In this document: positions 1 to 6,424 of the stretch, piece by piece
How the letters are laid out: the number at the start of each line of letters is the position of its first letter
How positions within the stretch are numbered: the first letter of the stretch is position 1
Source of the DNA: Alphaproteobacteria bacterium
Lineage (GTDB): Bacteria > Pseudomonadota > Alphaproteobacteria > ATCC43930 > CGMCC-115725
Direction of reading: 5' to 3'
Assembly: GCA_028866355.1 (NCBI GenBank)
Contig: JAGWIH010000115.1
Coordinates: 1 to 6,952 of the forward strand
Length of the DNA: 6,952 nt
Translations under genes and position numbers: made by a program
The notes under the pieces: model-generated
Databases searched by the model: none
What the model saw: only the letters and a program-made list of their open reading frames with translations
What the model was told of the DNA's origin: nothing

Positions 1-944
1 ACAGGACCAATGTAACCCGATGCTGGCGTGATCGTCGCGAGCCCGGCGATCGCGCCCGTGACCAATCCAATCGAAGTCGGTTTTCCCGCGCGCAGCCATT
101 CGATGACCATCCAGGTCAGCGATGCGGTTGCCGCTGCGAATTGCGTTGCAAGAATCGCCGACGCCGCCGTGCCATTGGCAGCTAGCGCGCTACCGCCGTT
201 AAATCCGAACCAGCCAAACCACAACATGCAGCCGCCGGCCATCGTCAGGCCGGGGCTGTGCGGTGGAATTAGGCTGTGCGGAAAGCCGCGCCGCGCGCCG
301 ACCATGATGGCGGCGACAAGCGCTGAAATGCCTGCCGTGGTGTGGACGACGATGCCGCCGGCGAAATCGAGTACGCCGCGTTGCGCGAGCCAACCGCCGC
401 CCCAAACCCAATGCGCCACCGGCAGATAAACGATCGTCACCCATAGCGCCGTGAATCCGATGACAAAGCTGAAGCGCACGCGCTCGACGAAGGCGCCAAC
501 GATAAGGGCCGGGGTGATCACGGCGAACGTCATCTGGAACAATGCGAAGACGTATTCGGGGATATGCGGGGGGTGAACCGAATGTGCGACGCCATTGAAA
601 AAACATTTGCTAAGGCCGCCGAGCAACGCGCTGCCGTCGCCGAACGCCAGGCTGTATCCGTAGAGCAGCCAGATCACGGAAACGATGCTGCAAATCGCGA
701 AGCAGTGCATGAGCACCGACAAGAGATTCCGGGCGCGCACCAGACCGCCGTAGAACAGGCCGAGGCCAGGCAACGTCATGAACAGGACCAGCGCCGATGC
801 GATCAGGACCCATGCGGTGGCGCCGCTGTCGATGACGGCGCTGTCCGCCGCCCAGGCTGGTGTGGACGCGGCCAGCGCTATTGCCAGCGCCGCCGGCAAC
901 AGCAAAGCCAGGCGGCGAGGGGCCGCTAAGACGCTGTCATGCAT
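1..944 (-). CDS. amt: Ammonium transporter, Amt/MEP/Rh family (C-terminus cut by window edge)
   Basis: Inner-membrane channel that conducts ammonium/ammonia into the cell. The frame is open from the ATG at 944 to base 1, giving 314 codons; E. coli AmtB has about 430, so roughly the last quarter, including the second pore histidine, lies outside. Residues 1-32 look like a signal peptide (two Arg, an Ala/Leu-rich core, an AWA-A cleavage site), as in Gram-negative Amt proteins. Aligned from memory with E. coli AmtB, key residues are present: gate Phe at F140 (QMTFAVITP), Trp of HWVWGGG at W181, Asp of LDFAGG at D193, pore His at H201 (VVHTTAG), and F248 and S252 in WFGFNGGSA. A Shine-Dalgarno AGGGGA (954-959 complement) sits 9 nt before the ATG. 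The usual partner glnK is not directly upstream; ruvX is. Family assignment is secure; which paralogue it is cannot be told. Confidence 0.96.
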   Translation of the reverse strand, partial: MHDSVLAAPRRLALLLPAALAIALAASTPAWAADSAVIDSGATAWVLIASALVLFMTLPGLGLFYGGLVRARNLLSVLMHCFAICSIVSVIWLLYGYSLAFGDGSALLGGLSKCFFNGVAHSVHPPHIPEYVFALFQMTFAVITPALIVGAFVERVRFSFVIGFTALWVTIVYLPVAHWVWGGGWLAQRGVLDFAGGIVVHTTAGISALVAAIMVGARRGFPHSLIPPHSPGLTMAGGCMLWFGWFGFNGGSALAANGTAASAILATQFAAATASLTWMVIEWLRAGKPTSIGLVTGAIAGLATITPASGYIGP

Positions 945-967
945 AAGTCCAATTCCCCTGGTTTTTG

Positions 968-986
968 CCGGAGGCGAGCCCTCCGG
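968..986. repeat. 7-bp perfect hairpin in the amt leader
   Basis: CCGGAGG (968-974) and CCTCCGG (980-986) form a perfect 7-bp stem around a 5-nt loop. In the amt transcript it lies about 8 nt upstream of the Shine-Dalgarno and 23 nt upstream of the start codon. On the minus strand it is followed by CAAAAA rather than a T tract, so it is not a standard intrinsic terminator in the amt direction. On the plus strand only ATTTAT follows. It could stabilise or regulate the leader, or simply mark the end of ruvX transcription. Confidence 0.45.
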
Positions 987-999
987 ATTTATCTGCCTA

Positions 1000-1028
1000 A
1001 TTTTCGCCCATCCCCCATGGCGTCACAA
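1000..1028 (-). promoter_or_regulatory. Candidate sigma-70-type promoter of amt
   Basis: On the minus strand TTGTGA (1028 to 1023, 4/6 to TTGACA) is followed after exactly 17 bp by GAAAAT (1005 to 1000, 4/6 to TATAAT). This puts the transcript start near 993 and gives a leader of about 50 nt before the amt ATG. The pair lies in the ruvX-amt gap, so amt can be transcribed on its own. This is inferred from two moderate hexamers only. Confidence 0.35.
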
Positions 1029-1029
1029 C

Positions 1030-1050
1030 GTGCAATCGAGAACGATGCAC
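1030..1050. promoter_or_regulatory. Inverted repeat directly upstream of the amt -35 (operator candidate)
   Basis: GTGCAATCG (1030-1038) and CGATGCAC (1043-1050) are inverted copies that pair over 8 positions with one unpaired A, separated by AGAA. The repeat ends 2 bp upstream of the candidate -35 hexamer of amt, where an activator or repressor could bind. The half-sites GTGCA/TGCAC resemble the NtrC half-site, but in the opposite order to the classical TGCAC-N-GTGCA arrangement, so I do not name the regulator. Confidence 0.35.
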
Positions 1051-1087
1051 AACAAAGGAGCAATCGGTCGCAGGTGACAGCGTGCGA

Positions 1088-1552
1088 TTAGCCGTGCGCG
1101 ATCCGGTCGAGGAGCCCTTGCAAGATATACGCTGCGGCGGCCCGGTCGATGATTTCGGCACGCCGGCGGCGCGACAGATCGCCCTCGATCATTCCGCGCT
1201 CGACCGCCGCGGTGGACAGCCGCTCGTCCCAGAACGCCAACGGCAGGTCGACAACCGCCAGTAGGTTTTGGGCAAATTGCCGGACGCCCTGGACCCGCGA
1301 ATTCGGCTTGCCATCGAGACCCAGTGGCAGGCCGACGACGACACCGCCGACACCGTGCTTTTCGACTTCGTGCACGATGCGCTGGGCGTCGTCGCGAAAG
1401 CGCGTGCGGCGGATGGTGTCGAGCGGCGAGGCGATAATACGCCGCGTATCGCTCAGGGCCATGCCGATGGTCTTGGTGCCGACGTCCAATCCGAGCAGCC
1501 GTGCGCCGGGCTTGAGCAGTGCCGTGAGGTCGGTCGGGTTGCAGATCGTCAT
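1088..1552 (-). CDS. ruvX: RuvX/YqgF family RNase H-like nuclease (putative pre-16S rRNA nuclease / Holliday junction resolvase)
   Basis: A 154-residue protein of the YqgF/RuvX family, the usual size. Members have an RNase H-like fold; in E. coli YqgF is linked to 5' processing of 16S rRNA, while other members resolve Holliday junctions in vitro. Visible motifs in order: LGLDVGTKTIGMALSD at about 20-35 with catalytic Asp D23, the VVGLPLGLDG loop at about 72-81, WDERLST at 108-114 with E110, and IIDRAAAAYILQ at about 134-145 with D136. The frame stays open further upstream, but the ATG at 1552 gives the family's normal N-terminus; no strong Shine-Dalgarno precedes it. The gene diverges from gatC across 48 bp, and amt follows on the same strand after 143 bp. 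Confidence 0.93.
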   Translation of the reverse strand: MTICNPTDLTALLKPGARLLGLDVGTKTIGMALSDTRRIIASPLDTIRRTRFRDDAQRIVHEVEKHGVGGVVVGLPLGLDGKPNSRVQGVRQFAQNLLAVVDLPLAFWDERLSTAAVERGMIEGDLSRRRRAEIIDRAAAAYILQGLLDRIAHG

Positions 1553-1600
1553 GTCGGGTGGTAGTACCGGCTTTCGCGAAGCCGAGGAGACATTTACTCC
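1553..1600. promoter_or_regulatory. Divergent ruvX/gatC intergenic region with the gatC ribosome binding site
   Basis: This 48-bp gap separates two divergent starts, so promoters for either side must lie here or inside the opposite gene. GAGGAG (1584-1589) is a strong Shine-Dalgarno 11 nt before the gatC ATG. The best plus-strand promoter-like pair I find, TTGCAG (1539-1544) and TAGTAC (1562-1567) with 17 bp between them, matches only 3/6 at each hexamer, so I do not call it. Confidence 0.5.
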
Positions 1601-1888
1601 ATGGCACTGGACAAGGCCACCGTCGCGCGGATCGCTGCGCTGGCGCGTATCAAGGTGCCCGATGCCGAGCTCGGCGCGCTGGCGGGCGACCTGTCGAAGA
1701 TCCTGACCTGGGTCGAGCAACTCGACGCCGTCGACGTTGCGGGCGTCGAACCGATGACCGCCGTGACGCACGCACGGCCGCCGCTGCGCGACGACAAAGT
1801 CACCGACGGCGGCATCCGCGACAAAGTCCTGGCCAATGCGCCGGAAACCACGAACGGCTTTTTTGTCGTGCCCAAGGTGGTCGAGTGA
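1601..1888 (+). CDS. gatC: Asp-tRNA(Asn)/Glu-tRNA(Gln) amidotransferase subunit C
   Basis: The smallest subunit of the cytoplasmic GatCAB complex, 95 residues, the usual family length. GatC wraps the GatA-GatB interface and stabilises the complex; it is not catalytic. Visible hallmarks: an N-terminal helical stretch (ATVARIAALARI at 6-17), WVEQLDAVDVAGVEPM at about 37-52, and the conserved end NAPETTNGFFVVPKVVE. The ATG at 1601 is supported by GAGGAG 11 nt upstream. The stop TGA overlaps the GTG start of gatA by 4 bases (GTGA), indicating translational coupling. It is the first gene of the gatCAB operon. Confidence 0.97.
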   Translation: MALDKATVARIAALARIKVPDAELGALAGDLSKILTWVEQLDAVDVAGVEPMTAVTHARPPLRDDKVTDGGIRDKVLANAPETTNGFFVVPKVVE

Positions 1889-3363
1889 GCCTGATCGGAT
1901 TGACGATCGGCCAGGCGCGCGATCGGCTGGTGCGCAAGGAATTCACGGCGCGTGAACTCGCCACGACTTACATCAAGGCGATGGAGGCGGCGCGGCCGCT
2001 CAAGGCCTATCTCGTCGAGACGCCGGATCGCGCGCTTGCCGCCGCCGCGCAATCCGACGCCCGATTGCAAAAGGGTAACGGCCTGCCGCTCGACGGCATA
2101 CCCGTCGCCATCAAGGATCTGTTCTGCACCGACGGCATCGAGACCACGGCGGCGTCGAAAATCCTTGCCGGCTTCGTGCCGCCTTATGAATCGACGGTGA
2201 CAGCGAACCTCTGGCGCAACGGCGCGCTGATGCTCGGCAAGGTCAATCTCGACGAATTCGCCATGGGTTCGGCGACGATCACCAGCGCGCGCGGTCCGAC
2301 CGAGAATCCGTGGCGCCGGCGTGGCGACAACCGGCCGCTGGTACCGGGCGGCTCGTCGGGCGGCTCAGCGGCGGCGGTGGCGGCGCGCGCCGCGCTGGCG
2401 GCGACCGGCACCGACACCGGCGGCTCGATCCGCCAACCGGCAAGCTTCTGCGGCATCGTCGGCTTGAAGCCGACTTATGGACGATGCTCGCGCTGGGGCA
2501 TCGTCGCTTTTGCCTCGTCGCTCGATCAGGCCGGCCCGATGACGCGCGACGTGCGCGATGCCGCGATCATGCTTCAGGCGATGGCCGGCCACGATCCGAA
2601 GGACGCGACGTCGGCGCCCGTGCCGGTGCCGAATTTCGAAGCCGCGGTCGGTCAGTCGATCAAAGGGATGCGCATCGGCATTCCGAAGGAATACCGGCTC
2701 GATGGCATGCCGAAGGAGGTCGAGGCGCTGTGGCAACGTGGCATCGCGTGGGTCAAGGCAGCGGGCGCGACCACCGTCGACATTAGCTTGAAAATGACGC
2801 AATACGCGCTCGCGACCTATTACATCATCGCGCCGGCCGAGGCCTCATCGAACTTGGCGCGCTACGACGGCGTGCGGTTCGGCTTGCGCGTGCCGGGCGA
2901 GACGCTCGAGGCGATGTACGAGAACACGCGCGGCAAGGGTTTCGGCGCCGAAGTCCGTCGCCGCGTGCTGATCGGCACCTACGTGCTGTCGGCCGGCTAT
3001 TACGACGCTTATTACCTCAAGGCGCAGAAGGTCCGGGCGTTGATCGCACGCGATTTCGACGAGGCGTTCAAGAGCTGCGACGCCATGCTGACGCCGACCG
3101 CACCGTCGGCGGCGTTCGCGATCGGCGAGAAGATGGACGATCCGATCGCCATGTATCTGAACGACGTGTTCACCGTGCCGGTCAATCTCGCCGGCTTGCC
3201 CGGCATCTCGGTTCCCGCCGGCCTCTCCGCCGATGGCCTGCCGCTGGGATTGCAGGTCATTGGCAAGGCGTTCGACGAGGAGACGGTGCTGCGGGTCGCC
3301 GCCGTGCTCGAAGACGCCGCCAAGTTCAACGCCGTTCCGGCGTTCGTGGCAGGCGTGGCATGA
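1885..3363 (+). CDS. gatA: Asp-tRNA(Asn)/Glu-tRNA(Gln) amidotransferase subunit A (glutaminase/amidase)
   Basis: A 492-residue amidase-signature enzyme that hydrolyses glutamine and passes the ammonia to GatB, which amidates the misacylated tRNA. The Ser-cisSer-Lys triad is visible: Lys K77 in PVAIKDLF, cis-Ser S157 in PGGSSGGSAAA, and nucleophile S181 in TGTDTGGSIRQPASFCG. KPTYGRCSRWGIVAFASSLDQAGPM and TPTAPSAAF are further family signatures. The stretch NPWRRRGDNRPLVPGG carries the small insertion common in alphaproteobacterial GatA. I place the start at the GTG at 1885: it overlaps the gatC stop by 4 bases, has AAGG (1874-1877) 7 nt upstream, and gives the family N-terminus. Longer versions of this frame reach back across gatC and are not real. 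The stop overlaps the gatB ATG (ATGA). Confidence 0.97.
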   Translation: MSLIGLTIGQARDRLVRKEFTARELATTYIKAMEAARPLKAYLVETPDRALAAAAQSDARLQKGNGLPLDGIPVAIKDLFCTDGIETTAASKILAGFVPPYESTVTANLWRNGALMLGKVNLDEFAMGSATITSARGPTENPWRRRGDNRPLVPGGSSGGSAAAVAARAALAATGTDTGGSIRQPASFCGIVGLKPTYGRCSRWGIVAFASSLDQAGPMTRDVRDAAIMLQAMAGHDPKDATSAPVPVPNFEAAVGQSIKGMRIGIPKEYRLDGMPKEVEALWQRGIAWVKAAGATTVDISLKMTQYALATYYIIAPAEASSNLARYDGVRFGLRVPGETLEAMYENTRGKGFGAEVRRRVLIGTYVLSAGYYDAYYLKAQKVRALIARDFDEAFKSCDAMLTPTAPSAAFAIGEKMDDPIAMYLNDVFTVPVNLAGLPGISVPAGLSADGLPLGLQVIGKAFDEETVLRVAAVLEDAAKFNAVPAFVAGVA

Positions 3364-4829
3364 GCAATCTCGTCAAGGGCCACAGTGGTGATTGGGAGGT
3401 CGTGATCGGCCTCGAAGTTCACGCCCAGGTCATCTCCAAGGCCAAACTGTTTTCGGGCGCGGCGACGGAGTTCGGCGCCGAGCCCAACACCCAGGTGTCG
3501 ACCGTCGACGCCGCGTTTCCCGGCATGCTGCCGGTGCTCAATCGTTTCTGCGTCGAACAGGCGGTCAAAACCGGCCTTGGCCTCGACGCGCAGATCAATC
3601 TGCAATCGGTTTTCGATCGGAAGAATTATTTCTATCCCGATCTGCCGGCCGGCTATCAGATCTCGCAATTCTCCCGGCCGATCGTCGGCAAGGGCAAGAT
3701 CGTGCTCGACATGCCGGATGGCACGGCGCGCGAGGTCGGCATCACGCGGCTCCATCTCGAGCAGGACGCCGGCAAGAGCCTGCACGACCAGCATCCGTCC
3801 AAGACCTATGTCGATCTCAACCGCGCCGGCGTCGCGTTGATGGAAATCGTCTCGGAGCCCGATCTGCGCACCGCCGAGGAAGCTGGCGCCTATCTGCGCA
3901 AGCTGCGCGCGATCCTGCGTTATCTCGGCACCTGCGACGCCAACATGGAAGAAGGCAACATGCGTTGCGACTGCAACGTTTCGGTGCGCAAGCCCGGCGG
4001 CGCGCTCGGCACGCGGTGCGAGATCAAGAACGTGAATTCGATCCGCTTCGTCATGCAGGCGATCGACTACGAGGCGCGCCGTCAGATCGGCGTGATCGAG
4101 GATGGCGGCAAGGTCGTGCAGGAAACCCGGTTGTTCGACAGCGGCAAAGGCGTGACGCGGTCGATGCGCTCCAAAGAGGAGTCGCACGATTACCGCTATT
4201 TCCCCGATCCCGACCTGCTGCCGGTGACGCTCGATCCGGTGTGGCTGGCGAAGCTCAAGGCCGACTTGCCCGAGCTGCCCGATGCCAAGAAGGCGCGCTT
4301 CATGCGCGATTATGATTTGTCGACTTCCCAGGCTTCGGCGCTTGTTGCTGAGAAAGAAACAGCAGATGCCTTTGAAGAATTGCAAGGCAAAGTTAGCAAA
4401 ACGGTATCAATCTCGGCGACTGCAACAGCCAACACGGTAATAAACGTTGTTTCGTTTATCGCTGGCGAGCGAGGAGTTAGTCCGGCCCAATTCATCGGCG
4501 CGAACGATGTGCCCGGCGTTCTCATCCTTCAGCAGAGAAACGTGATCTCCGGCCGAATGGTAAAAGAGGTGCTAGAAGGAATTGCCGACTCAAAGCAATC
4601 GGCCGAAGTATTTGTCGCGGAAAAAGGCCTCAAGCAGGTGACCGACATCGGCGCGATCGACGCAGCAATCGACGCCGTGCTGGCGAAAGAACCCGACAAG
4701 GTTGCCGATTACCGCGGCGGCAAGGAAAAGCTGCTGGCGTATTTCGTCGGCCAGGTGATGAAGGCCACCCAGGGCAAGGCGAACCCGGCCCTTGTCAACG
4801 AGTTGCTGAGAAAAAAGCTGGCGGGCTAG
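3360..4829 (+). CDS. gatB: Asp-tRNA(Asn)/Glu-tRNA(Gln) amidotransferase subunit B
   Basis: A 489-residue tRNA-binding kinase/transamidase subunit that activates the Glu or Asp on misacylated tRNA with ATP and amidates it using ammonia from GatA. The N-terminal catalytic domain (about 1-295) is standard: VIGLEVHAQV at about 15-24, FYPDLPAGYQISQ, HLEQDAGKSLHD, the DLNRAGVALMEIVSEPDL block, CDANMEEGNMRCDCNVSVR and SHDYRYFPDPDL. The C-terminal YqeY-like end is also standard (KGLKQVTD from 422, then GQVMKATQGKANPALVNELL). Between them, residues about 321-420 are unusual: lower G+C, rare codons such as ATA, AGA and CTA, and loss of the conserved Asn-Trp (here N358-T359). The frame stays open throughout, so the gene looks intact. 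It overlaps gatA by 4 bases and its stop lies 3 bp from the convergent mannose gene. Confidence 0.96.
   Translation: MSNLVKGHSGDWEVVIGLEVHAQVISKAKLFSGAATEFGAEPNTQVSTVDAAFPGMLPVLNRFCVEQAVKTGLGLDAQINLQSVFDRKNYFYPDLPAGYQISQFSRPIVGKGKIVLDMPDGTAREVGITRLHLEQDAGKSLHDQHPSKTYVDLNRAGVALMEIVSEPDLRTAEEAGAYLRKLRAILRYLGTCDANMEEGNMRCDCNVSVRKPGGALGTRCEIKNVNSIRFVMQAIDYEARRQIGVIEDGGKVVQETRLFDSGKGVTRSMRSKEESHDYRYFPDPDLLPVTLDPVWLAKLKADLPELPDAKKARFMRDYDLSTSQASALVAEKETADAFEELQGKVSKTVSISATATANTVINVVSFIAGERGVSPAQFIGANDVPGVLILQQRNVISGRMVKEVLEGIADSKQSAEVFVAEKGLKQVTDIGAIDAAIDAVLAKEPDKVADYRGGKEKLLAYFVGQVMKATQGKANPALVNELLRKKLAG
4321..4620 (+). other. Compositionally and evolutionarily atypical segment within gatB
   Basis: Hand counts per 60 bases give G+C of 50, 48, 53, 58 and 48% across this stretch (about 52% overall), against 73% at 3961-4020, 68% at 4201-4260 and 60-62% at 4621-4740. 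Codons rare elsewhere in the window cluster here: ATA (I361), AGA (R393), CTA (L405), GTA (V349, V401), TCA (S350), ACA (T334). The encoded residues keep the ISGRMVKEVLE motif and align in frame with GatB but diverge around the hinge into the YqeY-like domain. It is best explained as a recombined (mosaic) or fast-evolving block. Confidence 0.6.
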
Positions 4830-4832
4830 CCG

Positions 4833-6284
4833 CTACTTCTTGTCGATGCGGCCGTAGGTGTCCTCGAGGCGGACGATGTCGTCCTCGCCGAGATAGCTGC
4901 CGGACTGCACTTCGATCAGGTGCAAAGGAATCTTGCCCGGGTTCTCGAGCCGGTGGACGGTGCCCATCGGGATATATGTCGACTGATCCTCGTACAGGAT
5001 CGTTTCGTCGTTGTCGCGCGTGACCCTGGCGGTGCCGTTGACGATGACCCAGTGCTCGGCGCGATGATGGTGCTTCTGCAGGCTGAGTTTGGCACCCGGC
5101 TTGACCATGATGTGCTTCACCTGGACGCGGTCACCAGCGTGGATCGAGCGGTAGCTGCCCCACGGGCGATGCACCAGCGGGTGCGTCTTGAGTTCGCCGC
5201 GGCCTGCATGTTCGAGCTTGGCGACCAGTTGCTTGATGTCCTGGGCGCGGTCGCGTTTCGCGACCATGACCACGTCCGACGTCACGACGACCACCAGATC
5301 CTCGACACCGAGCACCGCGAGCATGCCGCTGTCGGCGCGCAGCAGGTTGTTGCGCGAATCTTCGATCACGACGTCGCCGGTGGCGAGGTTGCCGGCATTG
5401 TCCTTGCGGCCGATCTGCCACAGCGCATCCCAGGTGCCGACGTCGCTCCAGCCCATTTCGGCCGGCACGACGGCGGCAAGCGGCGTGTGCTCCATCACGG
5501 CGTAGTCGATCGACACGTTTTCGGCTTTGGCGAACTCGGTCTTGTCGAGCCGGATGAAATCGAGATCGCGCGTCGCCTTGTCGACGGCGGCGCGGCACGC
5601 GTTCAACAGTTCGGGCTTCAAGCGTTCGAGCTCGCGCAGGTAAAGCGCCGCCGGCAGCAGAAAGATGCCGCTGTTCCAGGAATGGTCGCCGGAGGCGACA
5701 TAGGATTTGGCGCGCGTGGCATCCGGCTTTTCGACAAAGCCGGCGACCTCGAACGCGCCGGCGATGCTGTCGAGCGGCGGGCCGCGCTTGATGTAGCCGT
5801 AACCGGTTTCCGGTTTGGTCGCCTTGATGCCGAACGTGACCAGTCGCCCGAGGCGGGCGGCGGTCGCGGCGCGTTCGACCGCGGCAAGAAACGCCTCGCG
5901 GTCGGCGATGACGTGGTCGGACGGCATCACCAGCAGCAGCGCGTCGGGCGCGTCCGTAACCACCGTCAAGGCGGCGACGGCGACGGCCGGCGCGGTGTTG
6001 CGGCCGATCGGTTCGAGCAGGATCGCACTCGGCTCGGTCCCAGCGACACGCAGCTGTTCGGCGACGATGAAGCGGTGCTCGTCGTTGGAGACGATCAGCG
6101 GCGCCGCGAACCGTTTGCGATCGGCGACGCGGATGGCGGCTTCTTGCAGCAACGACTGATCGGAGACGAGGGGGAGAAGTTGTTTGGGATAAAGCGCGCG
6201 GGACAGCGGCCAAAGGCGCGTGCCCGAACCGCCAGAAAGGATTACCGGATGGATCACGCCGTTCGGCGTTTGGGTCGGCGGCAT
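4833..6284 (-). CDS. manC: Bifunctional mannose-1-phosphate guanylyltransferase / mannose-6-phosphate isomerase (type II)
   Basis: A 483-residue cytoplasmic enzyme, close to AlgA/CpsB-type proteins (about 480). It interconverts fructose-6-P and mannose-6-P and makes GDP-mannose from mannose-1-P and GTP, feeding capsule, lipopolysaccharide or exopolysaccharide synthesis. The N-terminal nucleotidyltransferase shows GGSGTRLWPLSRALYPKQ (18-35), VMPSDH (119-124), GYGYI (161-165), GFVEKP (182-187) and WNSGIF (203-208). The C-terminal cupin isomerase shows HRPWGSY (372-378), QKHHHRAEHW (403-412) with likely metal ligands Q403, H405 and E410, and GTVHRLEN with H444, ending GEDDIVRLEDTYGRI. The ATG at 6284 has AGGA (6292-6295 complement) 7 nt upstream. 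No phosphomannomutase or glycosyltransferase lies in the window, so the polysaccharide cannot be named. Equivalent names are cpsB, algA and xanB. Confidence 0.95.
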   Translation of the reverse strand: MPPTQTPNGVIHPVILSGGSGTRLWPLSRALYPKQLLPLVSDQSLLQEAAIRVADRKRFAAPLIVSNDEHRFIVAEQLRVAGTEPSAILLEPIGRNTAPAVAVAALTVVTDAPDALLLVMPSDHVIADREAFLAAVERAATAARLGRLVTFGIKATKPETGYGYIKRGPPLDSIAGAFEVAGFVEKPDATRAKSYVASGDHSWNSGIFLLPAALYLRELERLKPELLNACRAAVDKATRDLDFIRLDKTEFAKAENVSIDYAVMEHTPLAAVVPAEMGWSDVGTWDALWQIGRKDNAGNLATGDVVIEDSRNNLLRADSGMLAVLGVEDLVVVVTSDVVMVAKRDRAQDIKQLVAKLEHAGRGELKTHPLVHRPWGSYRSIHAGDRVQVKHIMVKPGAKLSLQKHHHRAEHWVIVNGTARVTRDNDETILYEDQSTYIPMGTVHRLENPGKIPLHLIEVQSGSYLGEDDIVRLEDTYGRIDKK

Positions 6285-6300
6285 CTGCTGATCCTGCGCG

Positions 6301-6329
6301 GCGCTATTTTAGCGAAGCCATCATAGCGC
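6301..6329. promoter_or_regulatory. Three CGCTA half-sites and a -10-like hexamer upstream of manC
   Basis: CGCTATTTTAGCG (6302-6314) is a perfect odd palindrome with 5-bp arms, and a third half-site TAGCGC (6324-6329) pairs perfectly with GCGCTA (6301-6306). The minus strand also reads TAAAAT (6311 to 6306), 5/6 to a -10 hexamer, and TATGAT (6325 to 6320), also 5/6; neither has a good -35 at the right distance. The cluster lies 17-45 bp upstream of the manC ATG, where an operator or leader hairpin could act. Confidence 0.35.
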
Positions 6330-6368
6330 AAACCGCGTCAAATGCCGCGCATCTTGTGACCAATCGGA

Positions 6369-6395
6369 GACGGCGCCGGGCCGGCGCTGGCCGTC
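6369..6395. repeat. GC-rich palindrome between the small gene and manC
   Basis: GCGCCGG (6373-6379) and CCGGCGC (6381-6387) are perfect inverted copies around one base, and an outer pair GACGG (6369-6373) / CCGTC (6391-6395) extends the structure. It lies 30 bp past the stop of the 71-aa gene and 85 bp before manC on the same strand. There is no T tract on either side, so it is at best a weak or Rho-assisted terminator, or a transcript-stabilising hairpin. Confidence 0.35.
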
Positions 6396-6424
6396 GCCGC
6401 GAAGTGGCAATGAGGCGGAAAGCT

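Noticed and set aside
994..1009. Sigma-54 promoter for amt (GG-N10-GC on the minus strand)
   Set aside because: Only the GG and GC cores and two flanking bases match the consensus; such matches are common by chance in GC-rich DNA and it overlaps a better sigma-70-like -10.
1553..1771. Upstream extension of the ruvX frame to 1771
   Set aside because: It would overlap gatC on the other strand and add non-family residues; the ATG at 1552 gives a normal-length RuvX.
1558..1884. Upstream extension of the gatA frame to an ATG at 1558
   Set aside because: It would run through gatC in another frame and add Arg-rich sequence not found in GatA; the GTG at 1885 overlaps the gatC stop and gives the normal N-terminus.
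3012..4385. Long antisense open frame (457 codons) opposite gatA/gatB
   Set aside because: Its product resembles no family and is Arg/His/Ala-rich, as expected for the complement of GC-rich codons; gatA and gatB on the other strand are unambiguous.
4821..4833. Intrinsic terminator between gatB and manC
   Set aside because: Only a 4-bp GCGG/CCGC stem is present, with no T tract on either strand.
4920..6326. Long plus-strand open frame (468 codons) opposite manC
   Set aside because: It mirrors the manC codons, has low-complexity Asp/Gly/Arg/His composition and no recognisable domain; manC is clear on the minus strand.
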